Translations under genes and position numbers: made by a program
DNA from: Halapricum sp. CBA1109
GTDB lineage: Archaea > Halobacteriota > Halobacteria > Halobacteriales > Haloarculaceae
Length of the DNA stretch: 44,854 bases
Reading direction: 5' to 3'
Assembly: GCF_009741825.1 (NCBI RefSeq)
Contig: NZ_WPCA01000007.1
Span: 1 to 44,854 of the forward strand
Part shown: positions 16,918 to 26,648 of the stretch, piece by piece
Numbering within the stretch: position 1 is the first letter of the stretch
Layout of the letters: each line of letters begins with the position of its first letter
Notes under the pieces: model-generated
What the model saw: only the letters and a program-made list of their open reading frames with translations
Told to the model about the DNA's origin: nothing
Database searches by the model: none

Positions 16918-18665
16918 GTATCGAGGAGGCGGTCGACGTCATCGTCGTCCAGCGCCGCCATCACCTTCCGGGAGTCGCTGGCGTACTGCCAGACGAGCCG
17001 TCGGAACGACTCGTAGTCCGAGATGTCGTGCTCGACGAGGTACCGAAGGAGTCGTTCGCGCTGTCTGAGTTCGTCTTCGAGGCGTTCGGGACCCCAGCCG
17101 TTCATATACATTATCTCTCGGAGCTGCCGCGAGCGGTTGGTCGCTTGGATGCTGTCGGTGTCGGGACTCCACTCGTAGACCTGGTTCGTGTCGACGCCGC
17201 CGCCTTCGGCGCGGTCTATCTCGACCAGTTCGGTGTTTCGCCGGACCCGCTTGTCGCCGACGAATATCTGGCGCTGGATGGCGACGATGTCCAGTTCGCG
17301 GATCATCTGGCGGGGGACGTTCAACGGCTCGTTCTCCAACCGCGAGAGCACCGTCTCCGGGGAGTCGGCGTGCATCGTGGTGTAGGCCGCGTGGCCGGTC
17401 GCCATCGCCTGGAAGAAGGCGAGCGCGACCTGCTGTTCGGTCCGTATCTCGCCGACCAGCAGATACTCCGGACGCTGTCGCAGCGCCGCCTGCAGGAGGT
17501 CGTACATCGAGACGGTGCCGCTGTCGGCGGTCCGGCCCTCCCGGGTGACGCTCTGGATCCAGTTGTCGTGGGGGAGGGTTATCTCCCGGGTGTCCTCGAT
17601 GGAGATGATCTTGTTCTTGCGGGGGATGAACATCGAGACGGCGTTCATGCTCGTGGTCTTCCCGGAGGCCGTTCCGCCCGCGAACAGCAGCGAGAGGTTG
17701 TTCTCGATAGCCAGCCAGAGGTACGTCATCGTCTCGACGGAGAAGGTTCCCCACTGGATCAGGTCGATGGGCGTCAGCGGCACGTCCGAGAACTGCCGGA
17801 TGGTGAAGTTCGACCCGCGCGTGCTCACCTCCCGGCCCAGCGTCAACTGGACGCGCGAGCCGTTGGGGAGGCTGGCGTCGACCATCGGGTCGGCGACGGA
17901 GATGTGCTTGTCGCTGCGCTGGGCCAGCCGCACGACCAGCGAGTTCAGCCGCTGCTCGCCGAAGGCGACGCCGGTCTCCATATCCCGGTAGTCACGGTGG
18001 TAGACGTACACCGGCACGTCCACGCCGTCACAGGAGATGTCCTCCAGCCGCCGGTCCCTGACCATCGGGTCGATACGGTCGTAGCCAAGCAGGTCCCGCT
18101 GGATGTAGTACCTGATCTTGTACAGCGACCCCGCCGGAGCGTCGTGGGCGTACCGGCCCATCAGCGTCTTCAGCTCGCTCGTGAGGCGCTCTCTGGTGTC
18201 GGTGTCGGGGTCGACGTGCATCAACACGTCCCGGAGGTCGGCCATGATGTCCTCCCGGACGTAGCGCTCGTACTCCGAGAGCGTCGGCTCGACGGCGTGA
18301 TACCGGTGGTCGTCGGTGTCTTCGTCGTACAGGACCGCGACGTAGGCGTAGGGCTCGTTCACCCAGTAGCGCTCGACCTCGCGGACGCCCTCGCGGTAGT
18401 CGAAGTCGAAAAAGTCCGACTCCAGAAACGATCGGTCGGGCGTCGTGGCGAACTCGCTCTCGTGGTCGTCGAAGTACGCCACCACGTCTTCGATGACCGA
18501 CTCCTCGGGCGGCGGGAGGTCGGACCCGTCGTCGGTGAGGACGACCGGATCCTCCTCGCCGATCTGTGCGTCCGACTCCGAGTCCGCCGGACCGCCGTCG
18601 TCGATCCGGTCCTCCCACGCGGTTTCTGGCTCGACCTGTCCGTCGGACCATCCCGAGTCTGCCAT
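16914..18665 (-). CDS. Type II/IV secretion system ATPase (FlaI/PilB/TadA family)
   Basis: A 583-residue motor ATPase, first gene of a three-gene secretion operon on the minus strand. The first about 100 residues are a very acidic extension (DDGSDLPPPEES, YFDDHESEF). The conserved VERYWVNEPYAYVAV and VEPTLSEYER segments follow. The motor has Walker A GGTASGKTT (about residue 330), the Asp box SIEDTREI, the Walker B region LLVGEIRTEQ and the His box GHAAYTTMHAD. It is paralogous to the ATPase at 8151 with matching motif order but a longer acidic N-terminus. The ATG at 18665 is followed immediately by the acidic leader. Confidence 0.92.
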   Translation of the reverse strand: MADSGWSDGQVEPETAWEDRIDDGGPADSESDAQIGEEDPVVLTDDGSDLPPPEESVIEDVVAYFDDHESEFATTPDRSFLESDFFDFDYREGVREVERYWVNEPYAYVAVLYDEDTDDHRYHAVEPTLSEYERYVREDIMADLRDVLMHVDPDTDTRERLTSELKTLMGRYAHDAPAGSLYKIRYYIQRDLLGYDRIDPMVRDRRLEDISCDGVDVPVYVYHRDYRDMETGVAFGEQRLNSLVVRLAQRSDKHISVADPMVDASLPNGSRVQLTLGREVSTRGSNFTIRQFSDVPLTPIDLIQWGTFSVETMTYLWLAIENNLSLLFAGGTASGKTTSMNAVSMFIPRKNKIISIEDTREITLPHDNWIQSVTREGRTADSGTVSMYDLLQAALRQRPEYLLVGEIRTEQQVALAFFQAMATGHAAYTTMHADSPETVLSRLENEPLNVPRQMIRELDIVAIQRQIFVGDKRVRRNTELVEIDRAEGGGVDTNQVYEWSPDTDSIQATNRSRQLREIMYMNGWGPERLEDELRQRERLLRYLVEHDISDYESFRRLVWQYASDSRKVMAALDDDDVDRLLDT

Positions 18666-18739
18666 ATGATACCAACCAATCGCGGCTATCCGACCAAAGA
18701 AGTTGTGCCTCTCGGCGTGACACCACCGATGGCCGCGAC

Positions 18740-19837
18740 TCAGAGGACGCCCATCTCGTCGAGTCGTTCCGGCAGGTAGGTGTCGGTGACGAAGTCCAGC
18801 CCGTAGGAGGCAAGCGCCTGCTGTTCGGACTTTTTCTCGATGTCGAGTTGAAGCTCTATCTCCTCTTCCCAGTAGTCGGTCTGGAAGCGCGGGTCCTCCA
18901 GTTCCGACTCTAAGGCGTTGACGTCTGAGTCGCTAAGCGGGTCCGTCGGGAGGTTGTACTCCACGATATCGGACGGTTGGACGCCAACGAACTGAGCCTG
19001 TGGCGTCGCCAGATACTCCGAGAGGTGGGCGGACTTGATCGACCCGTAGGCGACCGACCCGTAGATGCGGTAGGACCACGGGTCACCGTCAGTGAACACC
19101 GTGACCGGCAGGTCCAGTTCGTCGTGGAGGCGCTTGGTGATCCGGCGGGTCGCCCGGGCCGGTTGGCCCTTGAGGTGGACGATGAGGGCGTTGTACTCCT
19201 CGTCGAAGCCGTTCTCGACCAGTCGGTCGCGCATCCCGCCGGTCTCCACCGCGAGGACGAAGTCGGCGTCGTTGTCCAGAAACTCGATCTGGTCGGGGTT
19301 GTTCGGAATCTGGTAGCCGCCCTCGCCGACGTCCTCCTGACAGTGGATCTCACGCTCGCCGCGGCGGGTCTGCTCGCGGAGCAACAACGGCCCCATCAGC
19401 GTCGCCCCGGACTCCTCGGGGCGCATGTGGAAGTCCTCGCGGGTCACGCCCGAGACGATCTCGAGGTCCTCGATCATCTGGTTGGACTCGTCCTGACTGG
19501 AGAACTGCGCCTCGTCTACGTCCCACGACTCGCTGAGGTAGTACAACTCACGCAGCGTCGAGGAGCGTCCCTCCTCCAGTTGGTTGGCGAGGAACTCGAT
19601 GGTGTACACCGATTTGAGAAGCTTCTGGGCGCCGCTGATGGACTTGGCGCTGCGGGTGGAGGTGCGGTCGCCGTACACCCAGACGTGGCTGTCCTCGTCG
19701 TACTCGATGTTGCTCTTGGTCCGGGTCGGCAGCGTCATCCGCGGGACGTCGCCGTCCTCGAACTGGTCGTAGAACTCCGCCGCCAGCGCGAGCAACCGCT
19801 CGCGCGCGTCCGCCTGTTGTGGTGTGTCCGTGCTCAT
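18740..19837 (-). CDS. top6A: DNA topoisomerase VI subunit A
   Basis: The catalytic subunit (Spo11-like) of the archaeal type IIB topoisomerase, 365 residues. The winged-helix part carries the catalytic tyrosine region [11 protein letters not shown] (Tyr99/Tyr100). The Toprim domain shows the acidic residues in VLAVETGGM and VFTDGDPWS. Complete and in frame. The ATG at 19837 overlaps the TGA of top6B by 4 bases, so the two are translationally coupled in the order B then A on the minus strand. Together they relax and decatenate DNA. Confidence 0.96.
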   Translation of the reverse strand: MSTDTPQQADARERLLALAAEFYDQFEDGDVPRMTLPTRTKSNIEYDEDSHVWVYGDRTSTRSAKSISGAQKLLKSVYTIEFLANQLEEGRSSTLRELYYLSESWDVDEAQFSSQDESNQMIEDLEIVSGVTREDFHMRPEESGATLMGPLLLREQTRRGEREIHCQEDVGEGGYQIPNNPDQIEFLDNDADFVLAVETGGMRDRLVENGFDEEYNALIVHLKGQPARATRRITKRLHDELDLPVTVFTDGDPWSYRIYGSVAYGSIKSAHLSEYLATPQAQFVGVQPSDIVEYNLPTDPLSDSDVNALESELEDPRFQTDYWEEEIELQLDIEKKSEQQALASYGLDFVTDTYLPERLDEMGVL

Positions 19838-22247
19838 GACTGAACCGTCAGTTTCTGCTCGTCGATCCCTTCGACGACGATCTCCGTGTCGGCGTCGGTC
19901 CCGTACTCCAGCGTGGCCGTCTCGCCGCTACCCACCGTCGGCGACCACTTGATGTAGTACTCCTCGTCCATATCCAGCACCGTCGCGTCCGTGACCTCAC
20001 CGGGGTCCTCGGCGACGATGGCCGTGATCTCAGCGTCGGCGTTGGTGTCGGTGTTGTTCTCGACCGAGAGGGTCGCCGTCTCCGACTCGACGGTTCGTTC
20101 GACGAGGACGTTGTTCATAATCCGGGCTATCGAGTCGTCGATATCCAAGGCCGGGCGACCGGTCACCTCCGCGAGTTTCTCGGCCATCTCCGGGAGGATG
20201 GTCGCCAGTTTGTCCTGTTTCTCCCGGCGCTGTTGCATCGAGCGGCGCTTGTTGAGGTAGCTCTTGAGGTCCCGGGCGGCCTCCCGGATGGCGAGTTCGA
20301 TCTCGCTCTCTATCTCGGGAATGTTGGCCACGGCGTCTTTGGACTCGCTGGTGAACGGCACGTTCGTCGAGGCGACGTGGACCATGATCACCGCCGGGCC
20401 GTTGGGGATACCGCTGCCGCCCGGTTGGTCCAGCCCGTAGTTGCGCCAGTTGATGTTCTTGATCACGTCCGTCGTCGCACACGCCCCGCGCTGGTAGACA
20501 AGGGCACGCGGTTGGCAAACCGCATCACGTCGACCGCGCCGCCGTCTTCGAGGTCGCCGCCGTAGGCGATGCCCGCCTCGACGATGAACGGGTCGCCGCC
20601 GTGGACCGCCGCGTCGCGGGTCGCCGCCGCGAAGAAGTCCGCGTCGAACTCCTTTTTCAGGCCCGACAGCACCAGGTCCTCGGTGATGGGTGCCAGACAC
20701 CCCGTCGGCGGCGCGATGATGTCCGTCGCCCGCATCGCCTCCAGCAACTCCGAGGCGGCGTCGCGGTCGGCCGCGATGTCCGAGACGTTCGGCACGTCGT
20801 CCGGGACGGTCACCATCGCCGACCACAGCGCCTCGACGACGTTCTCGCGGGCAGTCTCACCGAAGGTCACGTCGTCGTACTCCTCGGTGTTGTCGGCGGC
20901 CCGGTCGACCACGTCCTGCAGGTCGGCGTGCGTGTAGCGGTGGCGGCGGTCCTCCGCCCGGGCGAACGCCGACGCCAAGCGGCCGGCGACCCCCTCGACG
21001 GTTGCGTCGTCTTTCCGCGTCGAGGTGGCCGCATCGACGAGGCCGTACAGGTCCGCCGAGAGCCGGTCGCGGACCGCCTCGTCGTCCTCGCCGCCCAGCA
21101 ACGCGGTCCAGCCCGCGTCGAGGGCCTTCTCGCGGACGGTCGACCCGAACGTCGTCCCGAACTCCGACTCGACGTCGTCGGCCGCCGCCGCGACGATGTC
21201 CCGGAGTTCGCTGTGGGCCACGCGGTCTCCGTCGGCGACGACCTCGGCCACCGCCGACGAGAAGGCCTTTGTCGCCTCCTTGCCCTTGTTGGCGACGGCC
21301 GCCCTGACCGCGGCCTCGACGTCGACGTCCTCGTGGACCTGCGGCGGCCGCCACGCCATCTCGCGGCCGAAATAGCGGTCGCGGAAACTGTCGAGGACGC
21401 CGTCGGCTGTCTTCTGTCCGACCCGAGTGAACTCCTCCTGGAGAAAGCCCGACACCGAGTACGAATCGGTCGCGTCGAGCATCTTCAACAGCGTCCCGAG
21501 TTCGACACCGTGGGGGTGGGGTCGAATCTCCTCGGTCTCGGCGGGGAGTTGGGCGTCATCGGCGCGTTCGAACTTCAGCGGTTCGTCCAGACTGGGTTCG
21601 ACGAACTCGATGCGGGCGTGGGGGTTGACGACCGCCGTCTGGGAGATGTACTCGTGGAGGCTCTTGCGGGCCCGCATGTTCGCCTCCATCTCTATCTCGA
21701 TGCGGGTGCCGTGGGGACGGTCCCACGTGGTCGTCTCGTCGACGCTTATCTCCGGTTCGTTCGTGTCGGTGTCGATGATCAACTCGAAGTACTGGGCGTC
21801 CTCCCGACCGCGGGCCCGCGAGGTGATCTTCGCGGGCTTGCCGCTGGTGAGTTGGGAGTACAGCACCGCCGCGGAGATTCCGATCCCCTGCTGACCGCGC
21901 GACTGCTCCCGCTTGTGAAAACGAGATCCATACAGTAATTTTCCAAATACTTTCGGGATCTGTTCTTTGGTAATACCGGGACCGTTGTCCTCTATAACGA
22001 GTCGGTAGTAGTCTCCTTTATCCGATATTTCGACGAATATATCAGGAAGTATATCAGCCTCCTCGCAGGCGTCTAAGGAGTTGTCGACTCCCTCTTTGAC
22101 CGCCGTCACGAGCGCCCGGGCCTCCGAGTCGAACCCGAGCATATGCTTGTTCTTCTCGAAGAACTCGGCGATGGAGATCTGTCGCTGGCTCTCGGCCAGT
22201 TCCTCGGCGATCCCCTGGTCGCCGAGCGTCGACTGCATCGGTGTCAT
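19834..22247 (-). CDS. top6B: DNA topoisomerase VI subunit B (apparent frameshift)
   Basis: The ATPase subunit of topoisomerase VI, about 804 residues when read across one missing base. The N-terminal GHKL ATPase domain is clear: [27 protein letters not shown], and the lid [11 protein letters not shown] with [11 protein letters not shown] long helix-two-turn-helix/insert and the transducer domain follow. Around 20498-20506 the frame changes: ...MRFANRVPL continues as [22 protein letters not shown] only if one C is added to a CCCTTGTC run. Without it the protein ends at 20463 with an unrelated Arg-rich tail. The C-terminal part finishes at the TGA at 19834, overlapping top6A. A TATA-like CTTTACG (minus, 22271-22277) is 24-30 bases upstream of the ATG. 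Confidence 0.93.
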
Positions 22248-22270
22248 TGTCGATACCCTGCCACCCCTGA

Positions 22271-22278
22271 CGTAAAGA
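22271..22278 (-). promoter_or_regulatory. TATA-like promoter of top6BA
   Basis: Minus-strand TCTTTACG lies 24-31 bases upstream of the top6B ATG, fitting a leaderless operon start. Confidence 0.45.
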
Positions 22279-22321
22279 GTGTTCGGTGCCGGGGTGAAAG
22301 TGAAAACCGACGGTAGCGGAC

Positions 22322-23650
22322 TCAGCGAAGGATCGTCCGTTCGACGTCGCGGGCGGTCGCCCGGCGGACGATGCCGGCGATGGGGTCAACGACGTTTTTC
22401 AGTTCCATCGACGTGTCGAAGACCGTCAACCGGGCGCGTTTGCCCTCCTCTATCGACCCGATCCGGTCGGCACGCTTCGAGAGGCGCGCGCCGTTGATCG
22501 TCGCCATCTTGAGTACTTCCGTCGGCGTGACGTCGAACAGTTTGCTGGTGAACTCCATCTCCCTGAGCATCGACGCGGCGTTGAGCATCACGTTGTCCGT
22601 CCCCAGTGCGACAGTCGTCGCCTCGTGGAGGCGTTCCAGCGGCGGGAGTTCGTCGAGGATGACGAGGTTCGACCGCGGGAGCGCGACCACGCCGATGTCG
22701 TCGTTCGAGAGCGTCTCGTAGTCCTGCTCGCGGGCGTGGACCATATGTGAGGTGTAGTCGGGGTTCAGCGCCAGACTGGCGTCGATGTCGTCGGCGTCCG
22801 GTTCGCCAGAGTGGAGCGCGAACACTTTGTCGAGGTCGTCGCATATCTCGCGGGCCCGTTCGGCCTGTTCTCCGTAGGGTGCGTACGTGTTGTACCCGTC
22901 GGCCTTCTCTATCTCGGCTTCGAGGTCCGCGTCCTCGTCGATGGCTCCCGTTAGGAGACCGACCGCGTCGACAGCGGTTCCCTCGTCGACCATGTTCAGG
23001 TCCTCGATGCCGGGGATGCCCTCCTCTTTGAAGTCGACGAACGTCCCCGTCCCGGAGGCCCGCATAAACTGCATCGTCTGTGCCATCGCCGTACGCTTCT
23101 GTTCACGGGTGGCGGCGTCGTTGATCTCGCTTTTCAGGCCGGGATCGATGAACAGTTCGAACCACGAGAAGTTCCGGGCGCGTTCACCGTCTTTGGCGGT
23201 CGCGTCCGTGATGTGCGTGTGCGGGTTGACGAAGGCCGGGGCGATCAGTCGGTCGCTGTCGACCCCTTCCTCGGTGATCGATTCGATCTGTCCGTCCTCG
23301 ATCCGGATACGGCCCTCGGTCACGTCCATCTCCTCGCCGAGGACGAGCGTCCCCTCGACGACTGTCGCGTCGGCAGCGTCGCTGTCCGCCGTGGCCGTCG
23401 TCACCGACTCGTCGGTTGTCGTCGTGGAGCCGGATGGCGACGCCGGCCCCGCCGTGGACGTCGACGCGTCGGAGGACGAACACCCGGCGAGTATCCCGGC
23501 TGCGGCGGCACCACCGAGCGCTTGCAAGAACCGCCGCCGGCCGCCGAGTTCTTCCGGGGCGTAGACGCGCTCGAACCGCTCACGCATCGCCGGCGTCAGC
23601 CGTTTCGACCGCGATCCACAGCAGCCGTCGTGGTCGTCGTGTCCGCTCAC
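22322..23650 (-). CDS. Amidohydrolase with Tat lipoprotein signal
   Basis: A 442-residue protein with an amidohydrolase (TrzA/AtzF-like) domain behind an export signal. Residues 38-57 show a twin-arginine motif RRRFLQ, a hydrophobic stretch and the lipobox LAGC with Cys57, so it is predicted to be exported by Tat and lipid-anchored outside. A Ser/Thr-rich linker (58-90) follows. Metal and active-site residues are seen in NPHTH, FALHSGE, HMVHARE and ALGTDN, so the enzyme looks complete. Before the signal there is a His/Cys-rich stretch ([12 protein letters not shown]) of unclear role. The start is GTG at 23650; an ATG 21 codons downstream would keep the Tat signal. The substrate is unknown; a cyclic amide or amino-triazine-like compound is only a family guess. 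Confidence 0.85.
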   Translation of the reverse strand: MSGHDDHDGCCGSRSKRLTPAMRERFERVYAPEELGGRRRFLQALGGAAAAGILAGCSSSDASTSTAGPASPSGSTTTTDESVTTATADSDAADATVVEGTLVLGEEMDVTEGRIRIEDGQIESITEEGVDSDRLIAPAFVNPHTHITDATAKDGERARNFSWFELFIDPGLKSEINDAATREQKRTAMAQTMQFMRASGTGTFVDFKEEGIPGIEDLNMVDEGTAVDAVGLLTGAIDEDADLEAEIEKADGYNTYAPYGEQAERAREICDDLDKVFALHSGEPDADDIDASLALNPDYTSHMVHAREQDYETLSNDDIGVVALPRSNLVILDELPPLERLHEATTVALGTDNVMLNAASMLREMEFTSKLFDVTPTEVLKMATINGARLSKRADRIGSIEEGKRARLTVFDTSMELKNVVDPIAGIVRRATARDVERTILR

Positions 23651-23795
23651 GAACTGTCTCCCTCCCGTAGACGGCCTATTATCAATCGTTTTCTTCTACA
23701 CCGTATTCTGCATATTCCGTCGGCCATTGTAGCATATGGCGTGACGAAAAGAGATCAAAAGACGCTTATCCTTTAATTATACGTACTCGGAGGTA

Positions 23796-23818
23796 GTCTT
23801 CCGAACAGTACGGAAGAC
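23796..23818. terminator. Perfect inverted repeat after the trmB stop
   Basis: GTCTTCCG and CGGAAGAC (8-bp perfect arms) flank a 7-base loop, three bases beyond the trmB stop codon on the minus strand. It could be a terminator, but no clear T-run follows on the minus strand. Its loop and right arm contain GAACAGTACGGA, which also occurs upstream of trmB at 24954-24965, so it may instead be a protein-binding site. Confidence 0.4.
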
Positions 23819-23820
23819 GC

Positions 23821-24882
23821 TCAGTCGCCGTGGTCCAGCGTCACCTTGCGGGCCTCGTAGTCCTCGAGGAACGAGTCGGGGCCGCCGACGGTGACGCGTT
23901 CGCCGTCCAGTTCCATGACCAGCGAGTGCTGGATCGGGATGGTGTTGGTCGCGGGTTCGACCAGTCCCTGATGGGTGTCGACGACGGTCCCGGAGATGGT
24001 CCGGAACTCCTCGTCCTCGCCGACGCGTTGGGCGGTCGCCCGGGCGTAGACGGTCGCCTCGGCGCGGTCGTGCAACGTCGCCTGGAGGACTGCGTGGCGG
24101 AAACTTCCGTAATCCTGTGGCAACGCGACCGGATCGGCGACGTACAGTTCCTCGGCGAACGGCCAGTAGTTCGCCAGGAACGACCCGCCGATGATCGGGA
24201 CGATCTGTCCTTGCACGAGGGCGATGGCGCGGTCGTCGCTGTTCGAGCGTGTGACCATCTCGGCAGGCGAGGCGATGCCCATCTGTTCGTCCGCCGCGAC
24301 CAGTATCGGCAGGCCGCGACTCCACGCGCGGACGACGCTTGAGACCTGTCGGTCCTGCCCGTCGAGGATCGACGCCGGTTCGTCGACGTCGCTGATCAAC
24401 AACAGAACCATCACGCCGCGTTCGCGGGCGTCCGCGAGTTCGTCGGCGACTTCCGGGAGGTACCCCTCCGGGATGGCGACCATAATCTCCTGTTCGGCGC
24501 TCTCGATGTACTCCCGGACGCGCTTGATCACCGTGACGCGGGACTTGATCACGTCGAAACGCTGTTTCCGGGCCGCCGTCTCCGAGAAGCGCTGATCAAG
24601 TGCGGGTTCGATCTCCTCTAAGCGACTCGACAGCAACTCGATGACCTCCTCGGGCGGTCGTGCGCTGATCATCGTCGGCACGACGTGGTCGTTGACATCG
24701 ACGAACCCGCGGTCCTCCAGTTTCTCGCAGATACTGTAGACGTAGCGCTTGGAGACGCCGGTGTCGTCGGCGATGGTGCTCGCTTTGGCTTCCCCGTTCT
24801 CCAAGATGGTCAGGTAGGTCTTTATTTCCTTCTCGGAGAGGCCGAACTGCTTCAGACGGCTCTCTAGTGTGGCTTCGTTCAT
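23821..24882 (-). CDS. trmB: TrmB-family sugar-responsive transcription regulator
   Basis: A 353-residue regulator. The N-terminus is a winged helix-turn-helix (LKQFGLSEKEIKTYLTIL, then GVSKRYVYSICEKLEDRGFV). A coiled-coil linker follows, then an effector domain of the TrmB type (VAIPEGYLPEVADEL, SWLFAL-like segments missing, but PIIGGSFLANYWPF and LYVADPVALP present). In haloarchaea TrmB represses or activates genes of glycolysis, gluconeogenesis and polysaccharide use in response to sugar. Its place beside the glucanotransferase and in front of the maltodextrin island fits a local regulator. The ATG at 24882 is chosen over an upstream GTG at 24888. A palindrome at 24950-24961 may be its own operator. 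Confidence 0.87.
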   Translation of the reverse strand: MNEATLESRLKQFGLSEKEIKTYLTILENGEAKASTIADDTGVSKRYVYSICEKLEDRGFVDVNDHVVPTMISARPPEEVIELLSSRLEEIEPALDQRFSETAARKQRFDVIKSRVTVIKRVREYIESAEQEIMVAIPEGYLPEVADELADARERGVMVLLLISDVDEPASILDGQDRQVSSVVRAWSRGLPILVAADEQMGIASPAEMVTRSNSDDRAIALVQGQIVPIIGGSFLANYWPFAEELYVADPVALPQDYGSFRHAVLQATLHDRAEATVYARATAQRVGEDEEFRTISGTVVDTHQGLVEPATNTIPIQHSLVMELDGERVTVGGPDSFLEDYEARKVTLDHGD

Positions 24883-24949
24883 CGCCACACGCTCCCCGAC
24901 AGCGTGACCCGACGGCCGACTCCCCGGACGCGTCCCGCCGGCCGACAGT

Positions 24950-24961
24950 TACTGAACAGTA
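24950..24961. promoter_or_regulatory. Palindromic site TACTG-AA-CAGTA between trmB and malQ
   Basis: A perfect 5-bp inverted repeat lies 68-79 bases upstream of the trmB ATG and about 136 bases upstream of the glucanotransferase gene. The half-site TACT/AGTA resembles the ends of the published haloarchaeal TrmB motif (TACT, spacer, GAGTA) but the spacer is shorter. Autoregulation by TrmB is an inference. Confidence 0.4.
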
Positions 24962-25097
24962 CGGATACCCACATTACACCTACTACTGACACCCTCCGAA
25001 TACATATATTGTTTGTAATCTTTCCTCATCCCTGCGGGCCGAACGGATCCAAACCGGCTACTTTCAAGTCCCGCCTCAACGAAGCCCGTTAGTACGG

Positions 25098-26590
25098 ATG
25101 GACTTCGAAAGACAGAGCGGACTCTTCTTGCACATCGCGTCGCTGCCGGGCCCGGACGGGATCGGAACCCTCGGAGCACCGGCCAGAACGTTCGTCGACT
25201 ACCTGGCCGAGTCCGGCCAGTCGCTGTGGCAGTTTTGCCCCCTCGGACCGACGATTCCCCTCCACGACAACTCCCCATATCAGTCGTACTCGGCGTTCGC
25301 CGGCAACCCGCTTTTCATCGACCTCGACGAGTTGGCGGCCGACGGCTACCTCGACGACATCGACCGCCCCGACTTCGACCCCGAGACGGTCGAGTACGGC
25401 CCGGTCCGGGAGTTCAAGGAGGACCGTCTGGAGACGGCCTTCGAGAACTTCGAGGCCGACGCCAGCGAGGCCGACCGCGAGGCATTCGAGGCGTTCAAGG
25501 AGAAGTCCGGCGCGTGGCTCGACGAGTACGCGCTGTTCCGAGCGCTGCGGTCGCACTTCGACGGGAAGGGCTGGCTCGAATGGCCCGAGGAGTGCAAGAT
25601 GCGCGACTCCGACACCCTCGCGGAGTACCGCGAGGAACTAGCAGACACCATCGAGTACCGACGGTTCCTTCAGTGGCAGTTCGACAAGCAGTGGAGCGCG
25701 CTGAAGGCGTACGCCAACGACCGCGGCGTCGGCTTCGTCGGCGACATGCCCATCTACGTCGACTTAGACAGCGCCGACGTGTGGGCCAACCCCGAGAGCT
25801 TCAAACTCGACGAGGAGCGCGAACCCAAGTACGTCTCCGGTGTCCCCCCGGACGAGTTCTCCGACGACGGCCAGTTGTGGGGGATGCCCGTCTACGACTG
25901 GGACAGCATCGCCGAGAACGACTACGACTGGTGGGTCTCGCGGTTCGAGCGCCTGCTCGAACGGGTCGACGTCTTCCGCATCGACCACTTCAAAGGCTTC
26001 GAGAGCTACTGGGAGATTCCCGCCGGCGCCGAGACGGCCCGCGAGGGCGAGTGGGTCGACGGCCCCCACGAGGACGTCTTCCACGCCGTCCGCGATGAGC
26101 TGGGCGAGTTGCCCATCATCGTCGAGGACCTCGGCGAGGTCACCGACGAGATGGACCGCATCCGGACGGAGTTGGGCTTCCCCGGGATGAACGTCGCGCC
26201 CTTCGCCGACTGGTGTGACCCCGAGAGCCGCTATCATCCGGCCTCCTACGACGAGAACTCCGTGGCCTACACCTCCACCCACGACACGGACACCGTCAAC
26301 GCTGGTACGAGAACCTCGACGATGAACAGCAGGACTGTCTGGACTACGCCGTCGACTACGAGGGCGGCGACATCAACTGGGACATCCTCGGCGCTATCTG
26401 GGACTCGAACTCGGTCATCTCGCTGGCACAGCTACAGGACATCCTCGGGCTCGGCAGCGAGGCGCGGTTCAACGTGCCCGGCACCGAGGAGGACAACTGG
26501 AACTGGCGGGTCCGGGAGGAGCAACTGACCGACGACACCGCCCAGCAGTTGTACGCGTTGACCGACGAGACCGACCGGCTGACCGAATAA
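25098..26590 (+). CDS. malQ: 4-alpha-glucanotransferase, GH77 (apparent frameshift)
   Basis: A cytoplasmic amylomaltase of about 497 residues when read across one missing base. It transfers alpha-1,4-glucan segments between malto-oligosaccharides, releasing glucose. The N-terminus has the family segment RQSGLFLHIASLPGPDGIGTLG. The nucleophile Asp is in FRIDHFKGFESYW, the acid/base Glu in IIVEDLGEVT and the third Asp in YTSTHDTDTVN. Directly after this, at about 26301, AACGCTGG appears where AACGGCTGG would restore GWYENLDDEQQD and the conserved C-terminus ending at the TAA at 26588-26590. Without the base, the protein runs into a Ser/Thr/Arg-rich tail ending near 26528. No signal peptide. The weak TATA TACTTTCAAG lies near 25059-25068. 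Confidence 0.92.
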
Positions 26591-26648
26591 CGCGGCGATC
26601 CGTCTCTTTTCGCGGCACAAACGGCGAAGAAACGAGGGCGGCGACCGA

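Noticed and set aside
17028-18779. Long plus-strand ORF opposite the 583-aa ATPase
   Set aside because: Same shadow effect; Val/Asp/His-rich composition with no recognisable motif, while the minus strand has a complete ATPase.
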